From: Sphingopyxis sp.
GTDB taxonomy: Bacteria; Pseudomonadota; Alphaproteobacteria; Sphingomonadales; Sphingomonadaceae
Direction of reading: 5' to 3'
NCBI RefSeq assembly: GCF_016463645.1
Contig: NZ_JAEMQX010000001.1
Coordinates: 129,667 to 193,666, forward strand
DNA length: 64,000 bases
Part shown: positions 1-7,477 of the stretch, piece by piece
Layout: every line of letters starts with the position of its first letter
Numbering within the stretch: position 1 is the stretch's first letter
The notes under the pieces: generated by a model
Database searches by the model: none
Seen by the model: the letters and a program-made list of their open reading frames with translations, nothing else
What the model was told of the DNA's origin: nothing
Translations under genes and position numbers: made by a program

Positions 1-305
1 ACGGCAGCGACCGAAACAACAGCGCCGAATGCTTTGCGATGTTCCCGGCCGAGCACTACGTCTTTTCGGGCGACGGCAAGCATGAAAATCCCGACCGCGA
101 AACATTCGAATATCTGGCGGTGGCGCGCGCCGGCGCAAAGACGATCGTCGAGCTGACATATCCGCCCGCCGACATCGACAAGGTGCGCGCGCAGGAATGG
201 GAGAAGAAGCACAAGCCCCGCCTGTTCGATCCCGCGACGCAAGGCGTCGCGCCCTATTTGTCGAAACAGAAGAATTTCGTTGTTCGCCATCCGCCGCCCC
301 GCTGA
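1..305 (+). CDS. C-terminal part of a metallo-beta-lactamase-fold hydrolase (partial, runs off the left edge)
   Basis: The open frame continues to the window edge (codons from base 3), so only about the last 100 residues are present. The visible part opens with GSDRNN, which resembles the HHGS(D/N)xN segment of ComEC-like metallo-beta-lactamase proteins, followed by HYVFSGDGKHENPDRET, the usual end of that family. The metal-binding HxHxDH motif would lie outside the window, so activity cannot be judged. The DUF4062-type gene starts 19 bases downstream on the same strand, suggesting co-transcription. The family call rests on a short C-terminal stretch; the function is inferred. Confidence 0.55.
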   Translation, partial: GSDRNNSAECFAMFPAEHYVFSGDGKHENPDRETFEYLAVARAGAKTIVELTYPPADIDKVRAQEWEKKHKPRLFDPATQGVAPYLSKQKNFVVRHPPPR

Positions 306-324
306 TCCTAACATGGAGTCGTAG

Positions 325-1452
325 ATGCCCGACAAAAAGCTTCGCGTGATGATATCGAGCCGCTGCAACGACCCGTTTCCCGAGGGCGGGTCGCCGCTCA
401 GCGATTTGCGCCGCGCAGCGAAGCGCGAACTCGAAGCCGTGCGCCTCTTCGGGAAACCGATGTTCGAGGTTTGGATCAACGAGGATGCCCCGCCCGGCGA
501 CGCCGCGGGCGATTCGATCGACATTTGCCTCGGTCAGGTCGACGAAGCCGACATCGTCGTTGTGCTGAGCAATGGGAACGCCGGCTGGGCGGCGGGAGCA
601 TCGGATATCGGCATCTGCCATGCCGAATTGATGCGCGGCGTGGCAACGACGGCGGGCAAGGTTCGCCTCGTTGCGCTCCCCGACATCGCCGACAATCCTA
701 AAGATCCTTCGCAGATCGCGCGCAATGCGCGGTTCCGAGAGTATCTCCAGACCCAGAACTTCTTTCGTGGCGGTTCGGTACGAACCCGCGACGACGCCCT
801 CGAGCGGATTCGCGAAGCCGTCTTCGACGCAGTTCAATCACTCGCGCGCTTGGGCGTGCGCGAGGCGCGCAAGGGCAAGTTCCACACCGGCGAGGCGCTG
901 CAGTGGAGCAGTCTCAACTTTCGCGATCGCCAGGCGCTAATGGTCGACACGCTCGCCGACTGTTTTGCCGCGCGGCCTGGTGGCAAGCGCGCGGGAAACC
1001 GCGTCGAATTACCGGTCGCGGGAAAAGCCGTGCTGTTCGCGGTCCACGCGATCCCGGCGGCTTTAACAATTGCCGCGGCGCGCGAGCTCGTCGGCCAACC
1101 GTTTTTACGCGACTTCGAATATGAGGCGGCGCTCGCAGCCGCGGCGGGCCCCGTTCATGTGATCGGTTGCCAGAAAGGTGCCACCGAAAGCCAAGCGATC
1201 GCGATGCTTGGCTTTCCCGACGCGACGGTGGTGGCGGCGCCCTTCGGTGTCTATGCCGCCGACCCCCTGCAAAAAGTGCAGTTTCTCTTTCTGCAGAATT
1301 GCCGCGACCGAACAACGACCCGCTTTAGCGCCCAACGCTTTTTCGATTGGATCGACCAGTCTGGCGAAGCGGCGGCGCTGCTTGCCTGCGCCCAATCGCG
1401 GCGGCGGATCGTCAAAGCCATCGCAGGCGAGCAACCATCAGGCTCTCGTTGA
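325..1452 (+). CDS. DUF4062-type N-terminal domain protein, putative defence effector/sensor
   Basis: 375 aa. Residues ~1-160 (RVMISSR near the start, then FEVWINED, ADIVVVLSNGNAGW) resemble DUF4062, a Rossmann-like domain related to TIR/STIR folds that occurs at the N-terminus of many predicted defence and NLR-like proteins. Residues ~180-375 match nothing I recognise and show no Walker A, nuclease or membrane motif. The start at 325 is supported by GGAG seven bases upstream. It follows a metallo-beta-lactamase-fold gene and is convergent to two TIR-type genes, a context that fits antiphage defence. That role is inference from neighbourhood. Confidence 0.6.
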   Translation: MPDKKLRVMISSRCNDPFPEGGSPLSDLRRAAKRELEAVRLFGKPMFEVWINEDAPPGDAAGDSIDICLGQVDEADIVVVLSNGNAGWAAGASDIGICHAELMRGVATTAGKVRLVALPDIADNPKDPSQIARNARFREYLQTQNFFRGGSVRTRDDALERIREAVFDAVQSLARLGVREARKGKFHTGEALQWSSLNFRDRQALMVDTLADCFAARPGGKRAGNRVELPVAGKAVLFAVHAIPAALTIAAARELVGQPFLRDFEYEAALAAAAGPVHVIGCQKGATESQAIAMLGFPDATVVAAPFGVYAADPLQKVQFLFLQNCRDRTTTRFSAQRFFDWIDQSGEAAALLACAQSRRRIVKAIAGEQPSGSR

Positions 1453-1457
1453 TCGCG

Positions 1458-1480
1458 AGGGGCAAAACGATTGTTCCCCT
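1458..1480. terminator. Hairpin between convergent genes
   Basis: AGGGG and CCCCT arms enclose a 13-base A/T-containing interior between the stop of the DUF4062-type gene (1452) and the stop of the convergent TIR gene (1479). Its position fits a bidirectional terminator; there is no long T tract. Confidence 0.4.
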
Positions 1481-1991
1481 AAAGCGATGCGATTTCGACG
1501 CCATGCTCAGTGTCGCCTGGTTGCCAAGCTTTGAGCCTTCTTCCTTCGGAAAAATTCACCCTTCGATAGAGATCGAGATATTCGTTGCCATGGATTCCCC
1601 CTCCGTCCCTAGTCGCGGCGACGAAGATTCGGTCCGATTGCTTGACGCCATCGGCGTAGCCGATTTCCCAAGGGCACCAGCGTGACTTCATGGCATTGGG
1701 CGTCGCCAGAAACATGAAATAGGTCGATTGCTTGATCCGTCGCTGGATATTCTCGGCGGTTTTGCGGTTTGGACGCGGCGGCATGTCATGGTCCATCCAG
1801 TCGACATAGGCGTCCCAGCCGGCATCATTCAGCAGCTGGACGAAGCCTTTGACATATTGCTCGTCCTTGTGGCTGTGGCAGAGAAAGACAGTCTTGGCGT
1901 TTCGGGTCCGCGCTTCCTCGACCATGGCCTTGGTGACATGGACCCGAAAGCGCGTGGAGGCTTCGGTAAGCGTCGACAGATCAATCGCCAT
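1479..1991 (-). CDS. TIR domain protein
   Basis: 170 aa from the ATG at 1991. Residues ~33-150 form a bacterial TIR domain: TVFLCHSHKD (beta A and the first loop), DAYVDW, then SRWCPWEIGYADG, where E109 sits at the position of the catalytic glutamate of NAD-cleaving TIR enzymes. This implies NAD+ hydrolysis or cyclic-ADPR-type signal production, but activity is inferred. The open frame extends further upstream, but that part overlaps the neighbouring TIR-like gene in another frame and was rejected. Only two bases separate it from that upstream gene, so the pair is almost certainly one operon. Confidence 0.8.
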   Translation of the reverse strand: MAIDLSTLTEASTRFRVHVTKAMVEEARTRNAKTVFLCHSHKDEQYVKGFVQLLNDAGWDAYVDWMDHDMPPRPNRKTAENIQRRIKQSTYFMFLATPNAMKSRWCPWEIGYADGVKQSDRIFVAATRDGGGIHGNEYLDLYRRVNFSEGRRLKAWQPGDTEHGVEIASL

Positions 1992-1993
1992 TG

Positions 1994-2482
1994 CTAGCGG
2001 CCCGCTGCCTTGGCGGCCGCCTCGATCCATGCGGGCATATTGTGATACCCGTCGTCGCCCACCCAGCTGTAGGTCGGATAGATTTTCGAAAAAGCGGTTT
2101 TGATGCCGCCGCGGTCGATGCTCCAGTGGTCGAGCGGATTGCGCCCCGGCACATCGATACCCGTCTGCGGGTCTTTCACGCCGAACAGGTCGATCGCGAG
2201 CAGTCCCTTGCCCAGCTCGTAGCTGCGCTTGATCTCGTGCTTGACCCAAGGGCGATCATAGGTCTGGGCACCAAACAGCACAACCGTCACCGACGTGCCC
2301 TTGAGCTGCTGCTCGATCCAGTTTTCGATACCGCCCGCGCGCCGCTTCGCTTCCTCGAACTCGGCCTTGTCGTAGAAGGGCTGCGCTTCGCCCTCGGGCC
2401 TGACGACCCAGCTCTGCCGAACTTGCTGAATGCGGCGCACATCGCGCGCATAGTGAAAACTGAAAAATACCCGACGTGCCAT
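1994..2482 (-). CDS. ThsB-like TIR (DUF1863/MTH538-type) protein
   Basis: 162 aa. It starts MARRVFFSFHYARD, the typical opening of the DUF1863 TIR-like family that includes Thoeris ThsB, and carries VTVVLFGAQTYDRPWVKHEI with E83 at the TIR catalytic position. I chose the ATG at 2482 rather than 2509 because GGGGGCG lies just upstream and family members begin at this Met-Ala-Arg. In Thoeris, ThsB senses infection and makes a cyclic ADP-ribose variant that activates ThsA. No SIR2-SLOG ThsA is present here; the partners visible are the second TIR gene and the convergent DUF4062/MBL pair. Confidence 0.75.
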   Translation of the reverse strand: MARRVFFSFHYARDVRRIQQVRQSWVVRPEGEAQPFYDKAEFEEAKRRAGGIENWIEQQLKGTSVTVVLFGAQTYDRPWVKHEIKRSYELGKGLLAIDLFGVKDPQTGIDVPGRNPLDHWSIDRGGIKTAFSKIYPTYSWVGDDGYHNMPAWIEAAAKAAGR

Positions 2483-3240
2483 GTCGCCCCCACTATTTTT
2501 ACGCGCCACCGAATGACCAGATAGCGATCCGCGTCAGCCTTCAAGGGGCCGATGATAGCGATATGGACCGCTCGCCGACAGCATCAATGGAGCCTTTAAG
2601 TCAAATTATATCCGATTGGGAGATAGTTCGGGCGCCGACAATTTCCAGGGATGTCGCTGCGCCCATCCGCGCCAATGCGAAAAAGGGGATGGCGAGACGT
2701 TCGACCAGGTCGCCATCATCACATCGATGGATGGAGCCGCCGGCTGCAACATTCAGGCGTCTCGCGCCAAGGACGCGACCAGGGCTCTAGGCCGGTGGCG
2801 GCGGCGCCGTCCCCGGGCCGCGTTGCGGCGTCCTGGCCATTCGGTGACGATCTCCTGGCGGGTGGGCCGTCGGCCCCACGCGGCCCGCGCGCAACCGCGC
2901 GGCGCTCTTGTCGGCCCTTCCCTCCGTCGTGGCGCTGGGGTAGCGCACAGCCTTGGGCGTGGCCCGGCGCGTCGCAAGCCAGCCTTAGCCGCGCTACGGC
3001 CCTTGCCACCCCATCGCGGCTCCGACGGGGCCCCGGCGGCGCGTCCATCGCGCCTCGCTGGCCGCGCCCCTCGGTACATTTGGTCGCGCTGCTAAGCGCT
3101 GAAGTGGGACACAAGCATCGAAACCAAAGCTTCGTGTCTCCTCCAGTGAATGGCCGCTTTTGGGAACAGCGTAATCAGGATCTAAACGACCAATATCAGG
3201 CGCAAATCGGACGCCGCCGCCATCGCCTCCCCTGCTGTTC
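2483..3240. other. Intergenic stretch with GC-rich block, no convincing gene
   Basis: About 760 bases without a credible coding frame. Bases 2483-2760 are mixed and probably hold the promoter of the TIR pair. Bases ~2780-3080 are extremely GC-rich and open in several frames at once, which is a base-composition effect. Embedded on the minus strand is a copy of the leader element typical of the 28-46 kb island. Bases 3110-3240 are featureless. Confidence 0.5.
2841..2925 (-). promoter_or_regulatory. Orphan copy of the island leader element (purine tract + stem-loop + SD)
   Basis: On the minus strand GGAGGGAAGGGC (2914-2925) is followed by GC-rich hairpins, the last at 2862-2879 (7-bp arms GTGGGCC/GGCCCAC with one bulge), then CGCCAGGAGAT and an ATG at 2840. 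This is the same order as the leaders in front of the ParB-like, strawberry-notch, DUF932 and other island genes at 30-45 kb. The ATG opens only 16 codons, so the gene once behind this leader is missing or destroyed. Confidence 0.5.
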
Positions 3241-5232
3241 TCAAGCCACAGCCCAGACTTGGTTGATCACTTTCGCTGCCAGCGCAATTTTGTTCTCCGG
3301 CAGAAACCGCCCGTAATGCTGGGCGACCACATCTGCGGTATCTTGAATTGCATAGCCCGCCTGCTCGTACGATCCGGTTTCTTTGAGGATATGCGTGGCA
3401 AGAACATCGCGCACATTATGAGGCCCATGCGGCAACAATCCCTCAATCGCTCCACGCTTGGTATAGGGGTTGAAAATCCCATAGCGCTGAATGGTCAGCC
3501 GCCATGCTTCATAGAATGCAGACTGGCTGTATGCGGCTTCTCGGCTGGTGGATTTTACCGTCTTCACAAAGAAGTTGCCGGGATCCGGAGCACCGTTGAG
3601 CAGAACCGGGCGATGTATCCGGATATATCTATCAATAAAGCGATAGAGATCTCCAACGTCCGGCAGCAGCAGCCGATACGGCCGCTTCGCGAAGAAAGAG
3701 GAATTCGCGTTCTTGAAGGCCGCAGCGGGGATGAGCACCTCCCACCCCTTCTCCTTGGTGCTCCAGCGCAGTTCGCCGCACCTCTGCGCTTCAAGCTGGC
3801 GCTCCGACCTCGGAGTCCCGCCACGCGGACAAAGGAGCAGTTCCCGCATGTTTCGTTGTCGGATGCCCAAATGCAGCCCGAGCCGGATCAAGAGCAACGA
3901 ACGCATGGCTTCGGCTGCCGGACGAGGATAGCGCCCCGCAGACGGCATCAACCGTACAATCTCCTCCGCGATCCGCCGATACTCGCCGATGGGGCTATCC
4001 GCCTCCAGCTCGACCATAATCGGTTCGAACGTATCGCGATGGACCTTTGCGACACGCTGAATCTCTTTCGCTCGGACCATGCCGTGAGAGTAGAAGGCCT
4101 CGCAAACCCCGTCCCAATCCGATTGCGCAGCTTGGATGTCCGCTTCCGACACCAACCCGGGGATCTGGCGCAGCCTATGCGCCAGATCCGGTCGCTGCCG
4201 GAGCCAGCCGGTGTCCGCGCGGGTCATCGCCAACCCAAGCTGCACCATGTTGACTTCCCAGATAGTAAAGAAGCCGCGCCGCCGCTCTCGCCATCTTACG
4301 TACCAGTCCCAGACGGCAGGAAAAACCAGCAGAGCGACGCTGAGCTTGGCGAGTGGCACGCCCAAACCAGCGACTGCCCCGTCGGGCGACGCGGCGAGCG
4401 CGCCGAATAGCAGTCCAAGATGATCGACTTTTTGAAGCGCGGTCTGCTCATTCCAGACGCCGTTGCGCTGATAACCGATCTCGGTAAGCGTCGCCGTCTT
4501 GAATTGAATGAGATGTGCGACTTCCTCCGCCAACGCTCGCGGGGCATCGCGCGATGTCGACACGAGTTCGAGTTCGATGTCATCCAGTTCGCCGAGGTCG
4601 AACTCTTCGGCAGGCTCAACCGGGACCTGCGGCCGAATGTTGTTCAGATCCGGGAAGCGAAGCGCATAACGTTGCCGCATGGCCATGGCCTGATAGCGAC
4701 GATAGTCGGTGGCGCCGGAAATAATGACCTTCCGTACCCAGTCCAAAATCTCGCGGCGCTCGCGAAGGGGGCGCCTGTCAAAATCATTGGGCAGATGCCA
4801 GGCCATCCGGCGGCGTTCCGCCACACTCATCTCGCCGAGTTTGGTATGCCCGCTCCCCGCTCGCCCGGTATGCGGAAGCTTGGCGGCGAAGTAACCGGCC
4901 GGAAGGCGATAGCGCGTCTCGATGCGGCTCAGAATTTCCAGGCTTGTAACGGATCGCGGTACCTTTGTGCCAGCGACCCAATGCACGATGGTCTTCCGGT
5001 CGATACGGTCCTTTGGTCCAATAATCGCTTTATGCAGATGCCACGCGGTGTCGCCGTGCCGCTCCATATGCAGCGCCAGCGCCTCGTGGAATATGTCCCG
5101 ATCGCCCCACATGGTCGAGTTCGGCTCGGGAAACTCCACGATAGCGCGCGGCTTGGGACCGCGTTTCTTATTTGGTTGGGCCGGGAGCACTGGTGCTTTG
5201 GAAATTCGCTTGCGACGGCTCTTGGGAATCAT
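3241..5232 (-). CDS. Large tyrosine recombinase with Xre-like N-terminus
   Basis: 663 aa. The C-terminal third carries tyrosine-recombinase features: an Arg in LGIRQRNMREL, H605-x-x-R608 in HNVRD, and Y640 in QHYGRF as the likely nucleophile. The second His/Trp of the catalytic set is not obvious. Residues ~45-115 look like an Xre/Cro-type helix-turn-helix (KTIVHWVAGTKVPRSVTSLEIL). Usual integrases are about 400 aa, so this is long, with an extra middle segment of ~300 residues. It probably moves a genomic island, perhaps the one carrying the fic gene and the tRNA scar at 6728-6782. It is divergent from fic with a 166-base spacer. Confidence 0.75.
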   Translation of the reverse strand: MIPKSRRKRISKAPVLPAQPNKKRGPKPRAIVEFPEPNSTMWGDRDIFHEALALHMERHGDTAWHLHKAIIGPKDRIDRKTIVHWVAGTKVPRSVTSLEILSRIETRYRLPAGYFAAKLPHTGRAGSGHTKLGEMSVAERRRMAWHLPNDFDRRPLRERREILDWVRKVIISGATDYRRYQAMAMRQRYALRFPDLNNIRPQVPVEPAEEFDLGELDDIELELVSTSRDAPRALAEEVAHLIQFKTATLTEIGYQRNGVWNEQTALQKVDHLGLLFGALAASPDGAVAGLGVPLAKLSVALLVFPAVWDWYVRWRERRRGFFTIWEVNMVQLGLAMTRADTGWLRQRPDLAHRLRQIPGLVSEADIQAAQSDWDGVCEAFYSHGMVRAKEIQRVAKVHRDTFEPIMVELEADSPIGEYRRIAEEIVRLMPSAGRYPRPAAEAMRSLLLIRLGLHLGIRQRNMRELLLCPRGGTPRSERQLEAQRCGELRWSTKEKGWEVLIPAAAFKNANSSFFAKRPYRLLLPDVGDLYRFIDRYIRIHRPVLLNGAPDPGNFFVKTVKSTSREAAYSQSAFYEAWRLTIQRYGIFNPYTKRGAIEGLLPHGPHNVRDVLATHILKETGSYEQAGYAIQDTADVVAQHYGRFLPENKIALAAKVINQVWAVA

Positions 5233-5326
5233 GAAATGGATGCGATCCTGTAATCAGTTACGGCGTGGGGTTGGGCTCCTTACAGGAACAAAATGATTTC
5301 GGAAGCTCAATGGGCCGAGTGCGGAT

Positions 5327-5353
5327 GATCGATAGAAGGTGCTTCTATCGATC
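5327..5353. promoter_or_regulatory. Perfect palindromic operator 1 upstream of fic
   Basis: GATCGATAGAAG - GTG - CTTCTATCGATC: 12-base perfect arms with a 3-base centre, in the divergent spacer between the recombinase and fic. A TAAAAT box follows at 5355-5360, so the site could cover the -35 region of fic. Confidence 0.7.
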
Positions 5354-5371
5354 ATAAAATACCGCTATCGT

Positions 5372-5398
5372 GATCGATAGAAGGGCTCGGTATCGATC
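5372..5398. promoter_or_regulatory. Second, imperfect operator copy abutting the fic start
   Basis: GATCGATAGAAG - GGC - TCGGTATCGATC. The left arm is identical to operator 1 and the right arm keeps TATCGATC. It ends one base before the fic ATG (5399) and starts exactly 45 bases after operator 1. It occupies the place where a ribosome binding site would be, and no SD sequence is visible. The two sites suggest autoregulation by the winged-helix end of Fic. Confidence 0.6.
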
Positions 5399-6514
5399 AT
5401 GCAGTGGAATTGGCAACAAGCAGACTGGCCGTCATTCCGTTATTCCCCTTCCCTCCTCCAGGATGTGGAGGCCAGTTTCCTAAAGGGAGCCGGCGTTGTC
5501 ATCGGCGCACTACATCACGTCGATCAGGAAGCGCGGCAGGGTTTAACGCTGGACCTCATCTCTCAGGAAACGATCGAGAGCTCAGCGATCGAGGGTGAGA
5601 TTCTGGATCGCGCAAGCGTGCAGTCGTCCCTCGCCCGCCACTTGGGCCTGACTGCTGAAAAACGGCGCGTCGGCAATGCCGAGGCGGGCGCCGCCGAGCT
5701 CATGGCGGACCTGTTTCAACGCTACGCAATGCCCTTGAACGACGAGCTTCTGTTCAACTGGCACGCAATGCTGATGAACGGCAGGCGCGATATCGTCGAC
5801 GTCGGGCGTTATCGAACGCATGAGGATGCGATGCAGATCGTTTCGGGCCCTCTCCATGCGCCGCGCGTCCACTTCGAAGCACCGCCCTCATCTGAGGTCG
5901 CGGGGGAGATGAAAGCCTTCATTGCCTGGTTCAACGATAGCGCACCGGACGGGAGGAAGCCGCTCGGCCCCGTCTTGCGCGCTGGCATTGCTCATCTCTG
6001 GTTCGAAAGCATCCACCCCTTTGAGGACGGCAATGGACGTATCGGGAGAGCGATCGCGGAAAAGGCTCTCGCGCAAGCCCTGAACGCGCCCACACTGACC
6101 GCTCTGGCCAAAACCATCCATCGGCATCGCAAAGACTATTACGCCGCTCTTCATAGAGGGAGCCGCGATCTCGGGATCGACGACTGGTTGAACTGGTTCG
6201 GAGCGATCGTGCTGGAAGCGCAGGAACGCACCCTGCTCGAGGTTCGCTTTTTGATCGGAAAGACACGCCTGTTCGACAGCATCCAAGGGCAAATCAACGA
6301 ACGACAGGAGAAAGCTATCCTACGCATATTCGCGGAAGGCCCTGATGGCTTCACAGGTGGATTGAGTGCTCGCAACTATCAAACGATCACCGGCGCCGCT
6401 CCTGCGACGGCTACGCGCGATCTAACAAAGCTGGTCGAGCTCGGAGCGCTTTACCGAACGGGTGAGCATCGCCATGCTCGCTATCACCTCAAGTTCTTGG
6501 CTGAGGTCATCTGA
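5399..6514 (+). CDS. Fic family protein (DUF4172 + Fic + winged helix), class II AMP-transferase
   Basis: 371 aa. It starts MQWNWQQADWPSFRY, the standard opening of DUF4172-Fic proteins. The inhibitory helix motif (S/T)xxxE(G/N) is present as S61...E65-G66, N-terminal to the Fic core, hence class II. The Fic motif HPFEDGNGRIGR (206-217) is complete, so AMP transfer from ATP to a target hydroxyl is expected. Residues ~300-371 form a winged-helix DNA-binding region (LSARNYQTITG, ATATRDLTKLVELGAL). The gene sits between a recombinase and a tRNA scar, as for a cargo or stability gene. The target protein is unknown. Confidence 0.88.
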   Translation: MQWNWQQADWPSFRYSPSLLQDVEASFLKGAGVVIGALHHVDQEARQGLTLDLISQETIESSAIEGEILDRASVQSSLARHLGLTAEKRRVGNAEAGAAELMADLFQRYAMPLNDELLFNWHAMLMNGRRDIVDVGRYRTHEDAMQIVSGPLHAPRVHFEAPPSSEVAGEMKAFIAWFNDSAPDGRKPLGPVLRAGIAHLWFESIHPFEDGNGRIGRAIAEKALAQALNAPTLTALAKTIHRHRKDYYAALHRGSRDLGIDDWLNWFGAIVLEAQERTLLEVRFLIGKTRLFDSIQGQINERQEKAILRIFAEGPDGFTGGLSARNYQTITGAAPATATRDLTKLVELGALYRTGEHRHARYHLKFLAEVI

Positions 6515-6537
6515 AGAACGATTTACCGCACAGGCAT

Positions 6538-6555
6538 TTGGCCATATGTGGCCAA
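6538..6555. terminator. Hairpin after fic
   Basis: TTGGCCA - TATG - TGGCCAA, 7-base perfect arms, 24 bases after the fic stop and followed by TAAAT. It probably terminates transcription of fic. Confidence 0.45.
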
Positions 6556-6727
6556 TAAATCTGCGACATACGGACAATCTATCCCTATCATTTCAGGCCC
6601 TGACCGTGTGAGAAATAACGGGGCCGACGACCTAAAAACCTTTGGCCTGTTTGCCGTTTACGTGTGGGAGGCCCCAACGAAAACGGAAAGAATAAAAAGA
6701 CACAAGATCAATATTTTAGAAGAACCA

Positions 6728-6782
6728 ATGACTCTTAATCAGCGGGTCCTAGGTTCGAGCCCTAAAAAAAGTGCGTCCACCA
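6728..6782 (+). pseudogene. 3' tRNA fragment (Lys-CTT-like anticodon loop, T arm, CCA), probable att scar
   Basis: The segment reads as an anticodon loop CTCTTAA, then GGGTCC, then a T arm TAGG-TTCGAGC-CCTA, and ends with TCCACCA. The D arm and 5' acceptor strand are absent, one T-stem pair is mismatched, and an A-run makes the acceptor end about six bases too long, so it is not a functional tRNA. Such 3' pieces are left when an island integrates at a tRNA gene. The recombinase at 3241-5232 is the candidate enzyme. Confidence 0.5.
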
Positions 6783-7342
6783 TTTTTCCTTTGGAAATCG
6801 ACGGCACCCTCATCGATCGAACCGTGAGCCCGGCTACGAAGTGGGCCAGCCATCCTATAGTGTCCGTCATTGGCCGTATAGCGGACCGGTAACTTTCGGA
6901 AGCAAGCTCGAAATAGCGGCTATAACTGCCGAGCCCTACCCGATGCCCGAATTGGCGGCATAGACCGTCCGCATTTAGGGCCATGGCTCATGCATCAGAG
7001 CCGGAAGTTCGAGGTTTGCAGCGAGCGCGAAGGGTGAGCAGAAAGCCGATCCACGAGCCGCAATAAAGGGACAAATCGACAGGATAGTCGAGCATGCCGG
7101 CGGAGCTGGCTGATGACGTGGGCACTGGACCGGAGCAAATGATCGCCGGCGCCGCTGACGGGTTCGGTGACTTCTTGAGTTTGCGACTGTCTGCGCGTGT
7201 GAAAGTTCCCACGCGCGCCATTGCAGTTCCATTCATGTCCCGATCTTCACCGCTACTCTGCGGCGCAGGGGGCCTGCCCAGCCCTTCTGCGGAGACGGCC
7301 CGAATCGGGCCCGTCCAATGCTGGCGGGAGGCTGCGGCATTT
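6783..7342. other. No convincing gene
   Basis: Short open frames occur here on both strands but none resembles a known protein, has a good ribosome binding site, or is clearly preferred over the others. The last ~50 bases (hairpin 7294-7315) belong downstream of the acs remnant. Confidence 0.4.
7294..7315 (-). terminator. Possible terminator hairpin of the acs remnant
   Basis: GACGGCCCG - AAT - CGGGCCCGTC, near-perfect arms with one extra C, starting 28 bases past the acs stop codon on the minus strand. There is no T tract after it. Confidence 0.35.
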
Positions 7343-7477
7343 TTACCGGTTCTTGCGCCCCTCGATCAGTCCGTCAACGAGGCTGGGGTCGGCGAGGGTC
7401 GAGGTGTCGCCGAGCGATCCGAAATCATTTTCGGCGATCTTGCGCAGGATGCGGCGCATGATCTTGCCCGAGCGGGT
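7343..7477 (-). pseudogene. acsA: 3' remnant of acetyl-CoA synthetase
   Basis: The last 44 codons of an acs gene are intact: [13 protein letters not shown], then [15 protein letters not shown] and a terminal RKNR. TRSGK contains the conserved lysine that is acetylated to control Acs. Upstream of the Thr codon (7475-7477) the similarity stops abruptly and the other strand becomes a short-chain dehydrogenase. The missing ~600 residues are not in the window. This is a clean recombination junction, not gradual decay. Confidence 0.85.

Noticed and set aside
1994..2482. Complete Thoeris system
   Set aside because: A ThsB-like gene is present but no SIR2-SLOG ThsA gene is visible in the window.
2719..3114. 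Long overlapping open frames on both strands, one containing EPWSRPW-like text reminiscent of ArdC
   Set aside because: The block is so GC-rich that stops are rare in all frames; the ArdC resemblance is only a few residues and needs a frame change.
6975..7236. Two minus-strand frames of 82-85 residues
   Set aside because: They overlap in different frames, have no ribosome site and resemble no protein I know.
7221..7475. In-frame N-terminal extension of the SDR
   Set aside because: It is the antisense of the acs remnant and spacer; the composition and lack of a nucleotide-binding loop show it is not SDR sequence.
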